DNA from: Prolixibacteraceae bacterium | GTDB lineage: Bacteria > Bacteroidota > Bacteroidia > Bacteroidales > Prolixibacteraceae | Assembly: GCA_027451165.1 (NCBI GenBank) | Contig: DAIDJX010000033.1 | Location: 1 to 17,456 of the forward strand | Reading direction: 5' to 3' | DNA length: 17,456 nt | Shown here: positions 1-8,418 of the stretch, piece after piece | Position numbering within the stretch: the first letter of the stretch is position 1 | Layout of the letters: every line of letters starts with the position of its first letter | Program-made: the position numbers and the translations under genes | The notes under the pieces: generated by a model | Told to the model about the DNA's origin: nothing | Database searches by the model: none | What the model saw: only the letters and a program-made list of their open reading frames with translations

Positions 1-2
1 AT

Positions 3-413
3 GCGGTAGATACGCACTGGCTGATGTTTGTGCCGCTTCCGCTGATTTCCTTCGGAATCGGGGGCTTATTTACCCTGATGATGTCGATGACTGCCGATGT
101 CTGCGACTACGATGAGCTGAAAAACGGAATGCCCAGGAAGGAAGCCACATTTGGCGCCATCTACTGGTGGATGGTCAAACTCGGGACTTCCCTTGCCGTG
201 CTGTTTGGCGGAATTGTGCTCAGCGGAGTGGGTTTTGACCCTGCCCTTCCCACGCAAACAGCGGAAACCCTGACCAAACTTCGTCTTGCCGACATCATCA
301 TTCCGGCTGTAACCGGGCTGCTGGCGATCTGGATCATGTGGAATTACGACATTACCGAAAAAAAGGCGAAAGAAATCCGGAAAGAGTTGGTTGAACGCCG
401 CGGTGAATTATGA
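3..413 (+). CDS. C-terminal part of a GPH/MFS-type sugar:cation symporter (5' truncated by window edge)
   Basis: The frame is open from base 3, so the gene begins upstream; only the last ~136 residues are present, ending at TGA 411-413. They contain three hydrophobic segments, probably the last three transmembrane helices. Between the first and second is a loop reading TADVCDYDELKNGMPRKEA, which matches the conserved late-loop pattern (D-x-x-DYDE-x-x-G-x-R-x-E) of the glycoside-pentoside-hexuronide (MFS_2) symporter family. The tail is short and charged. Members of this family import sugars or short oligosaccharides across the inner membrane with a cation. The gene is followed after 39 nt by GH17 genes on the same strand, so the substrate is probably a beta-1,3-gluco-oligosaccharide; that substrate is inferred from context only. 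An ATG at base 24 lies inside the gene and is not a real start. Confidence 0.85.
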   Translation, partial: AVDTHWLMFVPLPLISFGIGGLFTLMMSMTADVCDYDELKNGMPRKEATFGAIYWWMVKLGTSLAVLFGGIVLSGVGFDPALPTQTAETLTKLRLADIIIPAVTGLLAIWIMWNYDITEKKAKEIRKELVERRGEL

Positions 414-452
414 TCAACAGGCATAGACAGTTTAACAATTAAAAACATAGGT

Positions 453-1340
453 ATGTCAATCAGGGAAGGAAAATTGATGGCTTTGACCGGACTGGATTTT
501 ACCAACAAAACCAGTAATGATCTGCAGGACTTATTCCGGGAAATTCTGGAAGAGGGTATGCATGGATTGTGCTTCAGCCTGTATGAGGAAGGACAGAAAC
601 CGGGTGATATCATTACGGAAGAACAGGTACGCAGAAGAATGAAAATCATCCGGCCCCATACCCAATGGGTCAGATCGTTCTCTTCCACGGAAGGAAATGA
701 GCTGGTACCCATGATTGCCAAAGAATACGGGTTAAAAACCCTTGTCGGGGCCTGGCTGGGGAAAGATCCGGAAGTGAACAAGCGTGAGGTAAATGGCCTC
801 ATCCAACTGGCCCAGGAAGGATATGTCGATATTGCCGCGGTAGGAAATGAAGTCATGTACCGGGAAGATTTGACGGAAGACGAGTTGCTGGATTATATTT
901 CACATGCAAAAGCCCTGATCCCGGAGGGAATTCCTGTTGGCTATGTGGATGCTTATTATGAGTTTCGCGACCGGCCCCGGATATCGGAAATGGTCGATGT
1001 TATTCTGGCTAATTGTTATCCGTTCTGGGAAGGTTGTGCATTTGATTATTCCCTGTTGTACATGAAAAACATGTACCAACAGGCACAGAATGCCGGTAAG
1101 GGGAAAAAGGTGATCATTACCGAGACAGGGTGGCCAAGCCGTGGTAAAAGTCTCCGCGACGCGCATGCTTCAGAAGAAAACGCCCGGAACTATTTCATCA
1201 ACACCCAGTTGTGGTCAACATCCGAAAACATCGACATCTTCTATTTCTCATCGTTTGACGAATCCTGGAAAGTAGGGCCGGAAGGAGATGTGGGTGCACA
1301 CTGGGGATTATGGGATAAAAATGAAAATCTGAAGTTTTAA
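453..1340 (+). CDS. GH17-family glycoside hydrolase (beta-1,3-glucan-active), no signal peptide
   Basis: This 295-residue protein has GH17 hallmarks. An acid/base motif VGNE sits at the end of a strand (Glu133), and the nucleophile motif ITETGWPS carries Glu224. Aromatic residues near the C-terminus (FDESWK and HWGLWD) are typical of GH17 (beta/alpha)8 barrels. GH17 enzymes cleave, or transglycosylate, beta-1,3-glucans. The length fits a lone catalytic domain. There is no N-terminal hydrophobic stretch or lipobox, so the protein is predicted to stay in the cytoplasm and act on imported oligosaccharides delivered by the upstream symporter. The start at 453 gives MSIREGKLM; the in-frame ATG at 477 is an alternative, and neither choice affects the domain. 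The next gene encodes a second GH17. Whether it is a glucanase, an exo-acting enzyme or a transglycosylase cannot be read from sequence. Confidence 0.88.
   Translation: MSIREGKLMALTGLDFTNKTSNDLQDLFREILEEGMHGLCFSLYEEGQKPGDIITEEQVRRRMKIIRPHTQWVRSFSSTEGNELVPMIAKEYGLKTLVGAWLGKDPEVNKREVNGLIQLAQEGYVDIAAVGNEVMYREDLTEDELLDYISHAKALIPEGIPVGYVDAYYEFRDRPRISEMVDVILANCYPFWEGCAFDYSLLYMKNMYQQAQNAGKGKKVIITETGWPSRGKSLRDAHASEENARNYFINTQLWSTSENIDIFYFSSFDESWKVGPEGDVGAHWGLWDKNENLKF
1052..1083. other. Intragenic near-perfect inverted repeat (hairpin)
   Basis: CCTGTTGTACATG (1052-1064) is followed by AAAAA and then CATGTACCAACAGG (1070-1083). The arms pair over 13 bp with one bulged C and a 5-nt loop. The element lies wholly inside the first GH17 coding sequence and has no following T-tract, so it is not a standard intrinsic terminator. 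It may be coincidence from coding sequence. Confidence 0.5.
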
Positions 1341-1392
1341 CTCAGGGATGGCAAAAACGATCCGTCTGACCAGCAAATGATATGATTAACTG

Positions 1393-2331
1393 ATGAAACA
1401 CAGGCAAACAACATATTTCGGACAGGAGAATGCCATATGCTATTCGGGATTCAGGGAAGGCCAGCAACCAGGAGGAATTACTCCTGATTATGAAGAAATA
1501 AAGGAAGACCTGTTGATCCTTCATCCCCACTGGAAAACCTTGCGTTTGTACGATTGTGATGAACATGCCCTGACGGTATTGGATGTGATCCGGAGAGAGA
1601 AACTGGGATTCAAAGTCATGTTGGGCGCCTATATCCTGGCTGAAATGAACAATTTCGGATGCCCATGGGGAGGAGTATTCCCGGAAGAAGTTTTAAAAGA
1701 AAACAAAATCAAAAACATCAACCGGATAGAAAAGCTGATCGGTATTGCCAATCAATACCCTGACATCATTTTTGCACTTTCGGCCGGCAATGAAAATTGT
1801 GTGGACTGGTCGGGACAATATGTTCCGGTATCCAGTGTGATCAGATATGTCGGGATGTTAAAGGAAGGCACCACACAACCGGTCACTTTCTGTGAAAATT
1901 ATGTTCCATGGCTTTCCAAACTGAAGAATCTGGCCAAACTGGTCGATTTTATTTCCATTCATACCTATCCGGTATGGGAATACAAAAACATTCACGAATC
2001 GCTGGATTACACCATAGAGAACTATCGGTCGGTGTCCCGGACCTATCCCGGCAAACAGGTTGTCATTTCCGAGGCCGGCTGGGCCACTCAGTCAAATGGA
2101 AGAGGTATTAGTCCTGACAATGTGAGTGAAGAAAACCAGGATATCTATGTCAGTGACCTGATGACCTGGAGCAGAAAGGAGAATATCCTGGTATTTGTTT
2201 TTGAAGCCTTTGACGAACCCTGGAAAGGTTCACCCGAACCGCTCGAACCGGAAAAACACTGGGGGTTATATCATGTGGACAGGACACCCAAACGGGTGAT
2301 GAAGCAGAACCACCTGTCTTTTATTTTATAA
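1393..2331 (+). CDS. Second GH17-family glycoside hydrolase, no signal peptide
   Basis: This 312-residue protein is a paralogue of the preceding GH17. Both open with a similar strand (CYSGFREGQQPGG here, CFSLYEEGQKPGD in the neighbour) and end with a matching block (FDEPWKGSPE here, FDESWKVGPE there). The proposed acid/base Glu134 is in SAGNEN and the nucleophile Glu227 in VISEAGW. The loop before the acid/base is longer and rich in Gly and Trp (FGCPWGG), so subsite architecture may differ from that of the first copy. The start at 1393 is the only useful ATG, because an in-frame TAA sits at 1387-1389. The catalytic domain starts almost at once and there is no signal peptide. It lies 52 nt after the first GH17 and is probably co-transcribed. 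The likely role is cytoplasmic processing of imported beta-1,3-glucan oligosaccharides; that location is inferred from the missing export signal. Confidence 0.86.
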   Translation: MKHRQTTYFGQENAICYSGFREGQQPGGITPDYEEIKEDLLILHPHWKTLRLYDCDEHALTVLDVIRREKLGFKVMLGAYILAEMNNFGCPWGGVFPEEVLKENKIKNINRIEKLIGIANQYPDIIFALSAGNENCVDWSGQYVPVSSVIRYVGMLKEGTTQPVTFCENYVPWLSKLKNLAKLVDFISIHTYPVWEYKNIHESLDYTIENYRSVSRTYPGKQVVISEAGWATQSNGRGISPDNVSEENQDIYVSDLMTWSRKENILVFVFEAFDEPWKGSPEPLEPEKHWGLYHVDRTPKRVMKQNHLSFIL

Positions 2332-2394
2332 TAACGAATTGAATATCAAAACATTATATCTTGAATTATGTCTAATCAAATAAAATGCAGTACT

Positions 2395-5300
2395 ATGAAA
2401 AAATATCTGTTGGTATTGATTCTTTTTCTGTTTGGCACGATCCCGGTATTTGCCCAGGCTGATAAAATCTCGGTCGTGAAAAATGATAAAGGGGCTAAAC
2501 TGGTTGTCAACGGGAACGACTTTATGATCAATGGTATGAATTGGGATTACTTTCCGATTGGAACCAGTTTCAACTACAGCTTATGGAAACAACCTGATGA
2601 GGTGATTAAAGCAGCCCTGGATTCAGAAATGTCCATGTTAAAAAACATGGGCGTGAATACCATAAGGCAATATGTTGGTGTTCAGCCTAAATGGATCAGG
2701 TACATCTGGGAGAAATATGGCATTTACACCGTTATAAATCATTCATTCGGACGCTACGGTCTAACCCTGAACGGCTTATGGGTGGCAAACACGGAATATT
2801 CCGATCCGCGGACACGGGAGCTGCTGTTGAAAGAAGCAAGGGCATTGGCTGAGGAATATAAAAACACTCCGGGGGTATTGATGTACCTTCTCGGAAATGA
2901 AAACAATTACGGTTTGTTTTGGGAAGGTGCTGAAACCGAGAATATTCCGATGGAAGACAGAAAATCTACCATTCGTGCCCATCATTTGTACAAACTGTTC
3001 AATGATGCCGTGGTGGAAATGAAAAAAGCCGACCTTTCCCATCCTGTGGCCATCTGTAACGGGGACCTTCTTTTTCTCGACCTTATCGCACAGGAATGCA
3101 AAGATGTGGATGTGCTGGGGGTGAATGTATACCGGGGAATCTCTTTTCTCGACCTGTTCAGTAAAGCAAAGGGTGCCATTGACAAACCGGTCATGTTAAC
3201 CGAATTCGGAGCGGATGCCTTTAATGCGCTATACAACGTTGAAGACCAGCAATCTCAGGCTGTGTATGACCTGGCCAACTGGAGGGAGATCTATGAGAAT
3301 GCAGCCGGATTGGGAAAAGCGGGCAATTCCGTTGGGGGTTTCACTTTTCAGTTCAGTGACGGATGGTGGAAGTATAAGCAAACTGAGGATCTGGACGTGC
3401 ACAATACAAACGCATCCTGGGAGAACGGGGGTTACCAGTTCGACCTTAAACATGGTGAAAACAACATGAATGAAGAGTGGTTTGGGATTTGTGCCAAAGG
3501 GGAGACCAACGAACGGGGGTTGTATCAGTTATATCCGAGAGCAGCCTATTATGCGTTAAAAGAGGCTCATGCGTTCAATCCCTATGCAGCAGGGTCCACC
3601 CCGGAATCGCTTCTTCAGCATTTTTCAAAGATTTTGGTTACAGATGCCATGCTTCGGGCAAGGGGCGATAATGCATCGCTGATCAGCGAACAAACAAAAA
3701 AAGTTACTGTCGGACTGAGGGGCGAGCTGACCACCTTCAGTACCGGAGGGCAGCTTCTGGCCACGCCGGCCCAAAGAACTCAGGAATATAGCGGTTACCC
3801 AAACCGTCTGGGAACGGATCATATGGAATCTTTCTATGTGAATGTGGAGGCCAGGCCTGCAGAAAACCTGAAAGCCAGTGTATCGGTAAATGTACTGGGT
3901 AATGTCGCTGAAAATCCCATTGATGAAGTATTTTATGAAAACAGGGGACTCTCGAAAACGATTACCGCCAATGATGGCACGCTGATCAACCTCTCTCCGA
4001 TGGAACGGGTTAAGCTGTACCGCGCAAATTTCAGCTGGGACAGCAGATGGTTCAACCTCAGCAGTTTTTATCGCACCGGGCATTACCACTGGGGTTATGA
4101 AGGCGATTTCTTTGGTTTGTACCGGGAAGCGAATTATGGTCCCAACATCGACATTTACAACGGTGAAGCGCCCCTGGGATTTGAAATGGGGGGTAAAAAA
4201 GCCCTCAGTGGTTTGAAAGTTGCCATGGGACCCCAGTTATGGTGGGGAGCAAATCCGGCCGTACTGGTAAAATACAGTCACAAACTGGGTGGTTTTGACC
4301 TGACCGGCATTTTCCAGGAAGACCTGGATAAATTGCAGTCCACTGTCAGTTCATATGCACTGCCCACACCAAAAACCCGGAAAGCTACCTTGTACGTAAA
4401 ACGGAAACTGGGACCACTGGGAGTGGAACTGGGCGGAATATGGTCGGGTCAGCCGCGGGTAGGGGAGACTTTCCAGATGTATGAGGATGGGAAAGTATAC
4501 CAGGACCAGATCTATTCAAAAGATACCTGGGGGGGTAAAGCCAAAATGACCCTGATGGCAGGTCCTGTTAACTGGTATGTCCAGGGGGCTGCCATGGGCC
4601 TGGTCGCAGAAGCAGGGCCTGATTATACCAAGACATTTACCGGCTGGCGGCTGAAGGATTCCGGCAGTGGAAATCAGCTGAATTTCTTAACGGGATTTGC
4701 CATCAGTATGGGTAATTTACAGATAGCTCCCAACTTTCTGTGGCAAAAACCCATCGTCGGGCCTGTCCCCGGAAACGCACCTGCACCGGGAAGGCCAAGG
4801 AACATCCTTGAAGATCCGTTTGTGGTCAGGGCAAACCGGGAAACCGTGGGAGGCGAACTGATGATCACCTGGGATCCGACGCCGGCTACCTGGATGTACG
4901 ACTGGAACAACGAAGAGGTGGAAGATGCGCCATTTGCCGTCAGCGCCGATTTTGTTTACCGTCACCTTCCGACCACCATGGATGCCACCCTGGGCTTCAT
5001 GGCCAACCGTAAAATGTTTGTTTTCAGCGGAGCCCCTTCTGCCCACGATCTGTGGGAAATCAATACCCGTATCGTATCCAGGTTAACCAGTAACTTTGGC
5101 TTAACTGCCAACTTACTGATGGGTAACGCCCAGGCCAACGGAACCGATGAGCGCATCATTCAAAGGTACAGCGGGGATTTGAGCATGCTATATAAAAAAA
5201 TGAAACTGACATCATTTGTAAAAGTGAACGATTGGGGTCCTTATGATTATCACCGGGACTACAACCTGACCTATCCGCTGCAACTGATGGCTGATCTTTC

Positions 5301-5517
5301 CACTTCGTTCGGAAAACCGGGATGGTTCAGTCTGCCTTCCACGCGGATCGGATTACGTTGCTCCTGGCGTTCCCTTGACCAATATTCCCCGCGGTACAAC
5401 CCGGCCTCCGCACTGAACAGTACGGGCCAATGGGTACCTGATCCAACGGCACCCGGGTATGGAAATGGGAATGAATGGGAAATCAGAACATATATTCACT
5501 TTAACATAGGTAAATAA
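2395..5517 (+). CDS. Exported clan GH-A (GH2-like TIM-barrel) glycosidase fused to a C-terminal outer-membrane-type beta-barrel
   Basis: The ATG at 2395 gives a classic Sec signal (MKKYLLVLILFLFGTIPVFA, cleaved before QA). An ATG at 2368 would add nine polar residues; numbering here uses that longer form. Residues ~43-405 resemble the TIM-barrel domain of GH2 and other clan GH-A enzymes. GMNWDYFP is near the start, GVNTIRQY follows, LLGNEN carries the probable acid/base Glu178, and MLTEFGADAF carries the probable nucleophile Glu279. The usual GH2 beta-sandwich domains are absent. Residues ~430-1049 are quite different: many alternating polar/hydrophobic strands rich in Tyr, Trp and Gly, with tight turns such as KLGPLG and SNFG, ending in a final strand (IRTYIHFNI). 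This pattern is that of an outer-membrane porin-like barrel. The product is probably a glucan-active enzyme anchored in, or feeding, an outer-membrane pore. The exact GH family and linkage are unknown. Confidence 0.78.
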   Translation: MKKYLLVLILFLFGTIPVFAQADKISVVKNDKGAKLVVNGNDFMINGMNWDYFPIGTSFNYSLWKQPDEVIKAALDSEMSMLKNMGVNTIRQYVGVQPKWIRYIWEKYGIYTVINHSFGRYGLTLNGLWVANTEYSDPRTRELLLKEARALAEEYKNTPGVLMYLLGNENNYGLFWEGAETENIPMEDRKSTIRAHHLYKLFNDAVVEMKKADLSHPVAICNGDLLFLDLIAQECKDVDVLGVNVYRGISFLDLFSKAKGAIDKPVMLTEFGADAFNALYNVEDQQSQAVYDLANWREIYENAAGLGKAGNSVGGFTFQFSDGWWKYKQTEDLDVHNTNASWENGGYQFDLKHGENNMNEEWFGICAKGETNERGLYQLYPRAAYYALKEAHAFNPYAAGSTPESLLQHFSKILVTDAMLRARGDNASLISEQTKKVTVGLRGELTTFSTGGQLLATPAQRTQEYSGYPNRLGTDHMESFYVNVEARPAENLKASVSVNVLGNVAENPIDEVFYENRGLSKTITANDGTLINLSPMERVKLYRANFSWDSRWFNLSSFYRTGHYHWGYEGDFFGLYREANYGPNIDIYNGEAPLGFEMGGKKALSGLKVAMGPQLWWGANPAVLVKYSHKLGGFDLTGIFQEDLDKLQSTVSSYALPTPKTRKATLYVKRKLGPLGVELGGIWSGQPRVGETFQMYEDGKVYQDQIYSKDTWGGKAKMTLMAGPVNWYVQGAAMGLVAEAGPDYTKTFTGWRLKDSGSGNQLNFLTGFAISMGNLQIAPNFLWQKPIVGPVPGNAPAPGRPRNILEDPFVVRANRETVGGELMITWDPTPATWMYDWNNEEVEDAPFAVSADFVYRHLPTTMDATLGFMANRKMFVFSGAPSAHDLWEINTRIVSRLTSNFGLTANLLMGNAQANGTDERIIQRYSGDLSMLYKKMKLTSFVKVNDWGPYDYHRDYNLTYPLQLMADLSTSFGKPGWFSLPSTRIGLRCSWRSLDQYSPRYNPASALNSTGQWVPDPTAPGYGNGNEWEIRTYIHFNIGK

Positions 5518-5537
5518 ACACGAAAAATTCTGACACC

Positions 5538-8366
5538 ATGAAAGAAAGAAAATACATATACTCAGCCACGGTCCTGATTGCCTTGTTATTGGTCGCTGCG
5601 GGCTGTGAAAGAAATGTGGATGAACTGGAACCGGCAACCTATCCGGTAACCCCTGAAGTATTCATCGACGGATTCAGTTCAGGATTGTATTATTCAGCAT
5701 ACGGCACTTCGAAAGTAACCGCATTCAGTGTAGATAATGAAGTAAAATATAAAGGAACATCATCCATGAAGTTTGAAGTTCCCGATGCGGATGACCCCAA
5801 TGGTTCCTATGTGGGAGGAGTTTTCGGGACAAACCCCGGACGGGATTTGTCCGGATACAATGTGCTTACCTTCTGGGCAAAAGCATCTCAGCCGGCAACA
5901 CTGAACGAAGTCGGGTTCGGGAATGACATGGGAGAATCGAAGTATCAGGTCACACTTTCCAACGTTGCACTTAACTCAAACTGGATGAAGTTTTATGTTC
6001 CTTTTCCGGATCCTTCCGTGCTGAAACAGGAAAGAGGCATGTTTTTCTACGGGGCATCACCCAAGGATGGAAAGGGATATACCTTCTGGATTGATGAAGT
6101 ACAATTTGAAAAACTGGGAACCATTGCACATCCCACTGCCGGTATCTTTAACGGGCAGGAAGTGGTTAAAGACAAAGCCGAATCCGGGGAGACATTCCCC
6201 ATCGCAGATTTGTATGCATCATTTAATCTGCCTACCGGCATCGATCAGAAAGTTGGTCTGTCCAAATCATATTTCACGTTCACTTCCTCAAATCCATCCG
6301 TAGCTACTGTAAATGATTCTGCTGTTTCCAGGGTAGTAAGCAGCGGTTCGGCTGTTATCACCGCCAAAGTCGGGAACATATCCGCATCCGGTTCATTGAA
6401 AATCAATTCAATCGGGCAACCCGTCGGACCTGCCGAACCTGCCAGGACGCCAACTGTTGACAGTAAAAATGTGATCTCCTTGTACAGCAACGCCTATACC
6501 AATGTTCCGGTGGATACCTGGAATACGCACTGGCAGTATTCAACGGCAGAAAACCAATTTATTAAGATTCAGCAAAATGATGTGATCCGTTACCGGAATC
6601 TGAACTTTGTGGGTATTGAGTTTTCATCACAACCTGTCAATGCCGGTTCGATGACTTATTTCCATATGGATATCTGGACGCCGGATGTTACAACCAGTAA
6701 AGTATTTAAAATTATGCTGGTAGATTTCGGAGCCAACGGGGTTTACGGGGGTAATGATGATTCCAGTCACGAGTATTCCGTCACCAGTCCGGAATTGTCC
6801 ACCCAGAAATGGATCAGCCTGGATATTCCGTTGTCCAGATTCACAGGACTAACAGGCAAATCTCATCTGGGGCAAATGGTTCTGTCAGGCGATTTGCCTA
6901 ACGTCTATGTAGATAATGTCTATTTCTATAATTTCGGAACAACACCAACTGCAGCAGCCCCTGTTCCAACGACCAGCGCGGCAAACGTGATCTCGGTGTT
7001 CAGTGATGCCTATACCAATGCGACAGGAACGGATTTTAATCCGAATTGGGGGCAGGCTACCCTTGTTACGCAAGTTCCAGTCGCCGGGAATAATACCCTT
7101 AAATTGGCCGGACTGAATTACCAGGGAATCCAGTTGGGCAGCAATCTGAACGTATCCGGGATGGGTTTTCTGCATCTCGATGTCTGGTCTGCCACTTCCA
7201 CTTTGCTGAACATTTTCCTGATCAGTCCCGGGCCGGTTGAAAAACCTTACAGCATACCGGTTCCTACTGCAGGTTGGACCAGCATGGATATTCCATTATC
7301 CGCTTTCTCCCCGGTGGATTTGGCAAATGTCTTCCAGTTTAAATTTGACGGAAACGGAGATATTTTTATGGACAATATCTATTTCTACAGAACCGGAGGA
7401 GCTCCTTTGACTGAACCGGATGCTGCAGCTCCTGCTCCCACCGCCAGTCAGGCAAACGTTATTTCCGTATTCAGCGATGCCTATACCAACATTTCAGGAA
7501 CAGATATGAATCCCAACTGGGGTCAGAGTACCGTTGTTTCGCAGGTTCCAATCGCCGGAAACAATACCCTGAAATATACCGGATTGAATTATCAGGGAAT
7601 CCAGTTGGGCAGCAATCAGAATGTTTCAGGAATGGGGTATCTGCATCTCGATATCTGGTCTGCCAATTCAACATCACTGAATGTTTCCGTGATCAGCCCG
7701 GGACCTGCCGAAAAAGCATACAAAATTACCGTTCCTACGACAGGTTGGACAAGCCTGAACATTCCCTTATCTTCTTTTTCAGGTGTGGATTTAACTAACG
7801 TAATGCAATTAAAATTTGATGGAAACGGGAATATCTGGATCGATAATATTTATTTCTATAAGTCACAGTCAGGTGGAGCATATTCACTGAGTAATCCGAT
7901 TGATTTTGAATCATCCGGGTTTGGAGCAGGCTGGACCTGGAATGTGTTTGAGAATGCTGCAGGTCCGGCACTGGAGTTTGTCGCAAATCCGGATAAAACC
8001 GGTGCGAATACATCTGCAACCGTGGCCAGATTCAAAGTACTTGCGACAGGTCAGCCTTGGGCTGGTTGTGAAGTAAAGCATGGTGCCATGGGTACATTTA
8101 AATTAGATGCCAGCAATTGCATCGTCAGGATTATGGTGTATAAAACGGTCAAAAGTGATGTGGGAATAAAATTTGCAAAATCTGATGGCTGGTCTATGGG
8201 AGAAATTAAGGTTGCAAACACAGTCATAAATGCATGGCAGGAACTTACATTCAACTTTACTGCCCAGGTGCAGGATGGATATGACCAGATCGTAATATTC
8301 CCTGATTTCAATGCAAGGACATCTGATAATGTGGTATATTTTGATAACATAACTTTCGGCAAGTAA
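5538..8366 (+). CDS. Multi-module carbohydrate-binding surface lipoprotein
   Basis: This 942-residue protein starts 20 nt after the enzyme-barrel gene. A lipobox (LLVAAGC, Cys23) follows a hydrophobic stretch, and an acidic region after the Cys is consistent with surface lipoprotein export. Domains in order: a jelly-roll CBM-like module (~36-192, ending FWIDEVQF); a Big2-type Ig domain (~210-290, with FTSSNPSVATV and SGSAVITAKVGN); three related modules beginning NVISLYSNAY or NVISVFSDAY and ending in a DNIYFY-type strand (~310-466, 483-618, 640-775); and a terminal CBM4-like jelly-roll (~783-942, ending YFDNITF). No catalytic glutamate pair or glycosidase motif is visible. The role is probably to bind beta-1,3-glucan at the cell surface and present it to the GH16 enzyme encoded next. 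Binding specificity is inferred from neighbours. Confidence 0.82.
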   Translation: MKERKYIYSATVLIALLLVAAGCERNVDELEPATYPVTPEVFIDGFSSGLYYSAYGTSKVTAFSVDNEVKYKGTSSMKFEVPDADDPNGSYVGGVFGTNPGRDLSGYNVLTFWAKASQPATLNEVGFGNDMGESKYQVTLSNVALNSNWMKFYVPFPDPSVLKQERGMFFYGASPKDGKGYTFWIDEVQFEKLGTIAHPTAGIFNGQEVVKDKAESGETFPIADLYASFNLPTGIDQKVGLSKSYFTFTSSNPSVATVNDSAVSRVVSSGSAVITAKVGNISASGSLKINSIGQPVGPAEPARTPTVDSKNVISLYSNAYTNVPVDTWNTHWQYSTAENQFIKIQQNDVIRYRNLNFVGIEFSSQPVNAGSMTYFHMDIWTPDVTTSKVFKIMLVDFGANGVYGGNDDSSHEYSVTSPELSTQKWISLDIPLSRFTGLTGKSHLGQMVLSGDLPNVYVDNVYFYNFGTTPTAAAPVPTTSAANVISVFSDAYTNATGTDFNPNWGQATLVTQVPVAGNNTLKLAGLNYQGIQLGSNLNVSGMGFLHLDVWSATSTLLNIFLISPGPVEKPYSIPVPTAGWTSMDIPLSAFSPVDLANVFQFKFDGNGDIFMDNIYFYRTGGAPLTEPDAAAPAPTASQANVISVFSDAYTNISGTDMNPNWGQSTVVSQVPIAGNNTLKYTGLNYQGIQLGSNQNVSGMGYLHLDIWSANSTSLNVSVISPGPAEKAYKITVPTTGWTSLNIPLSSFSGVDLTNVMQLKFDGNGNIWIDNIYFYKSQSGGAYSLSNPIDFESSGFGAGWTWNVFENAAGPALEFVANPDKTGANTSATVARFKVLATGQPWAGCEVKHGAMGTFKLDASNCIVRIMVYKTVKSDVGIKFAKSDGWSMGEIKVANTVINAWQELTFNFTAQVQDGYDQIVIFPDFNARTSDNVVYFDNITFGK
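6984..7862 (+). repeat. Tandem duplication of a ~136-residue carbohydrate-binding module inside the lipoprotein gene
   Basis: Two copies begin at 6984 and 7455, a 471-nt period including linker. They encode residues ~483-618 and ~640-775. By eye about three quarters of residues match, with shared blocks such as GLNYQGIQLGSN, NVSGMG and a final DNIYFY strand. DNA blocks such as the stretch around 7125-7144 match 7596-7615 almost exactly, so the duplication is fairly recent. A third, more divergent copy lies upstream at ~6465-6935. Pro/Ala/Thr-rich linkers separate the copies. Confidence 0.85.
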
Positions 8367-8418
8367 AGAGAAGCAGTATCAGCAGCACATTTAAATTGAT
8401 TCAATAATAAATACAGTT

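Noticed and set aside
344..856. A 170-codon minus-strand open frame overlapping the symporter end and GH17 start
   Set aside because: It is antisense to two well-supported genes, has no recognisable motif, and its composition is that of a reverse-complement shadow.
2368..2394. The upstream ATG at 2368 as the start of the enzyme-barrel gene
   Set aside because: It adds nine polar residues before a complete, typical signal peptide that begins at 2395; it cannot be excluded but is less likely.
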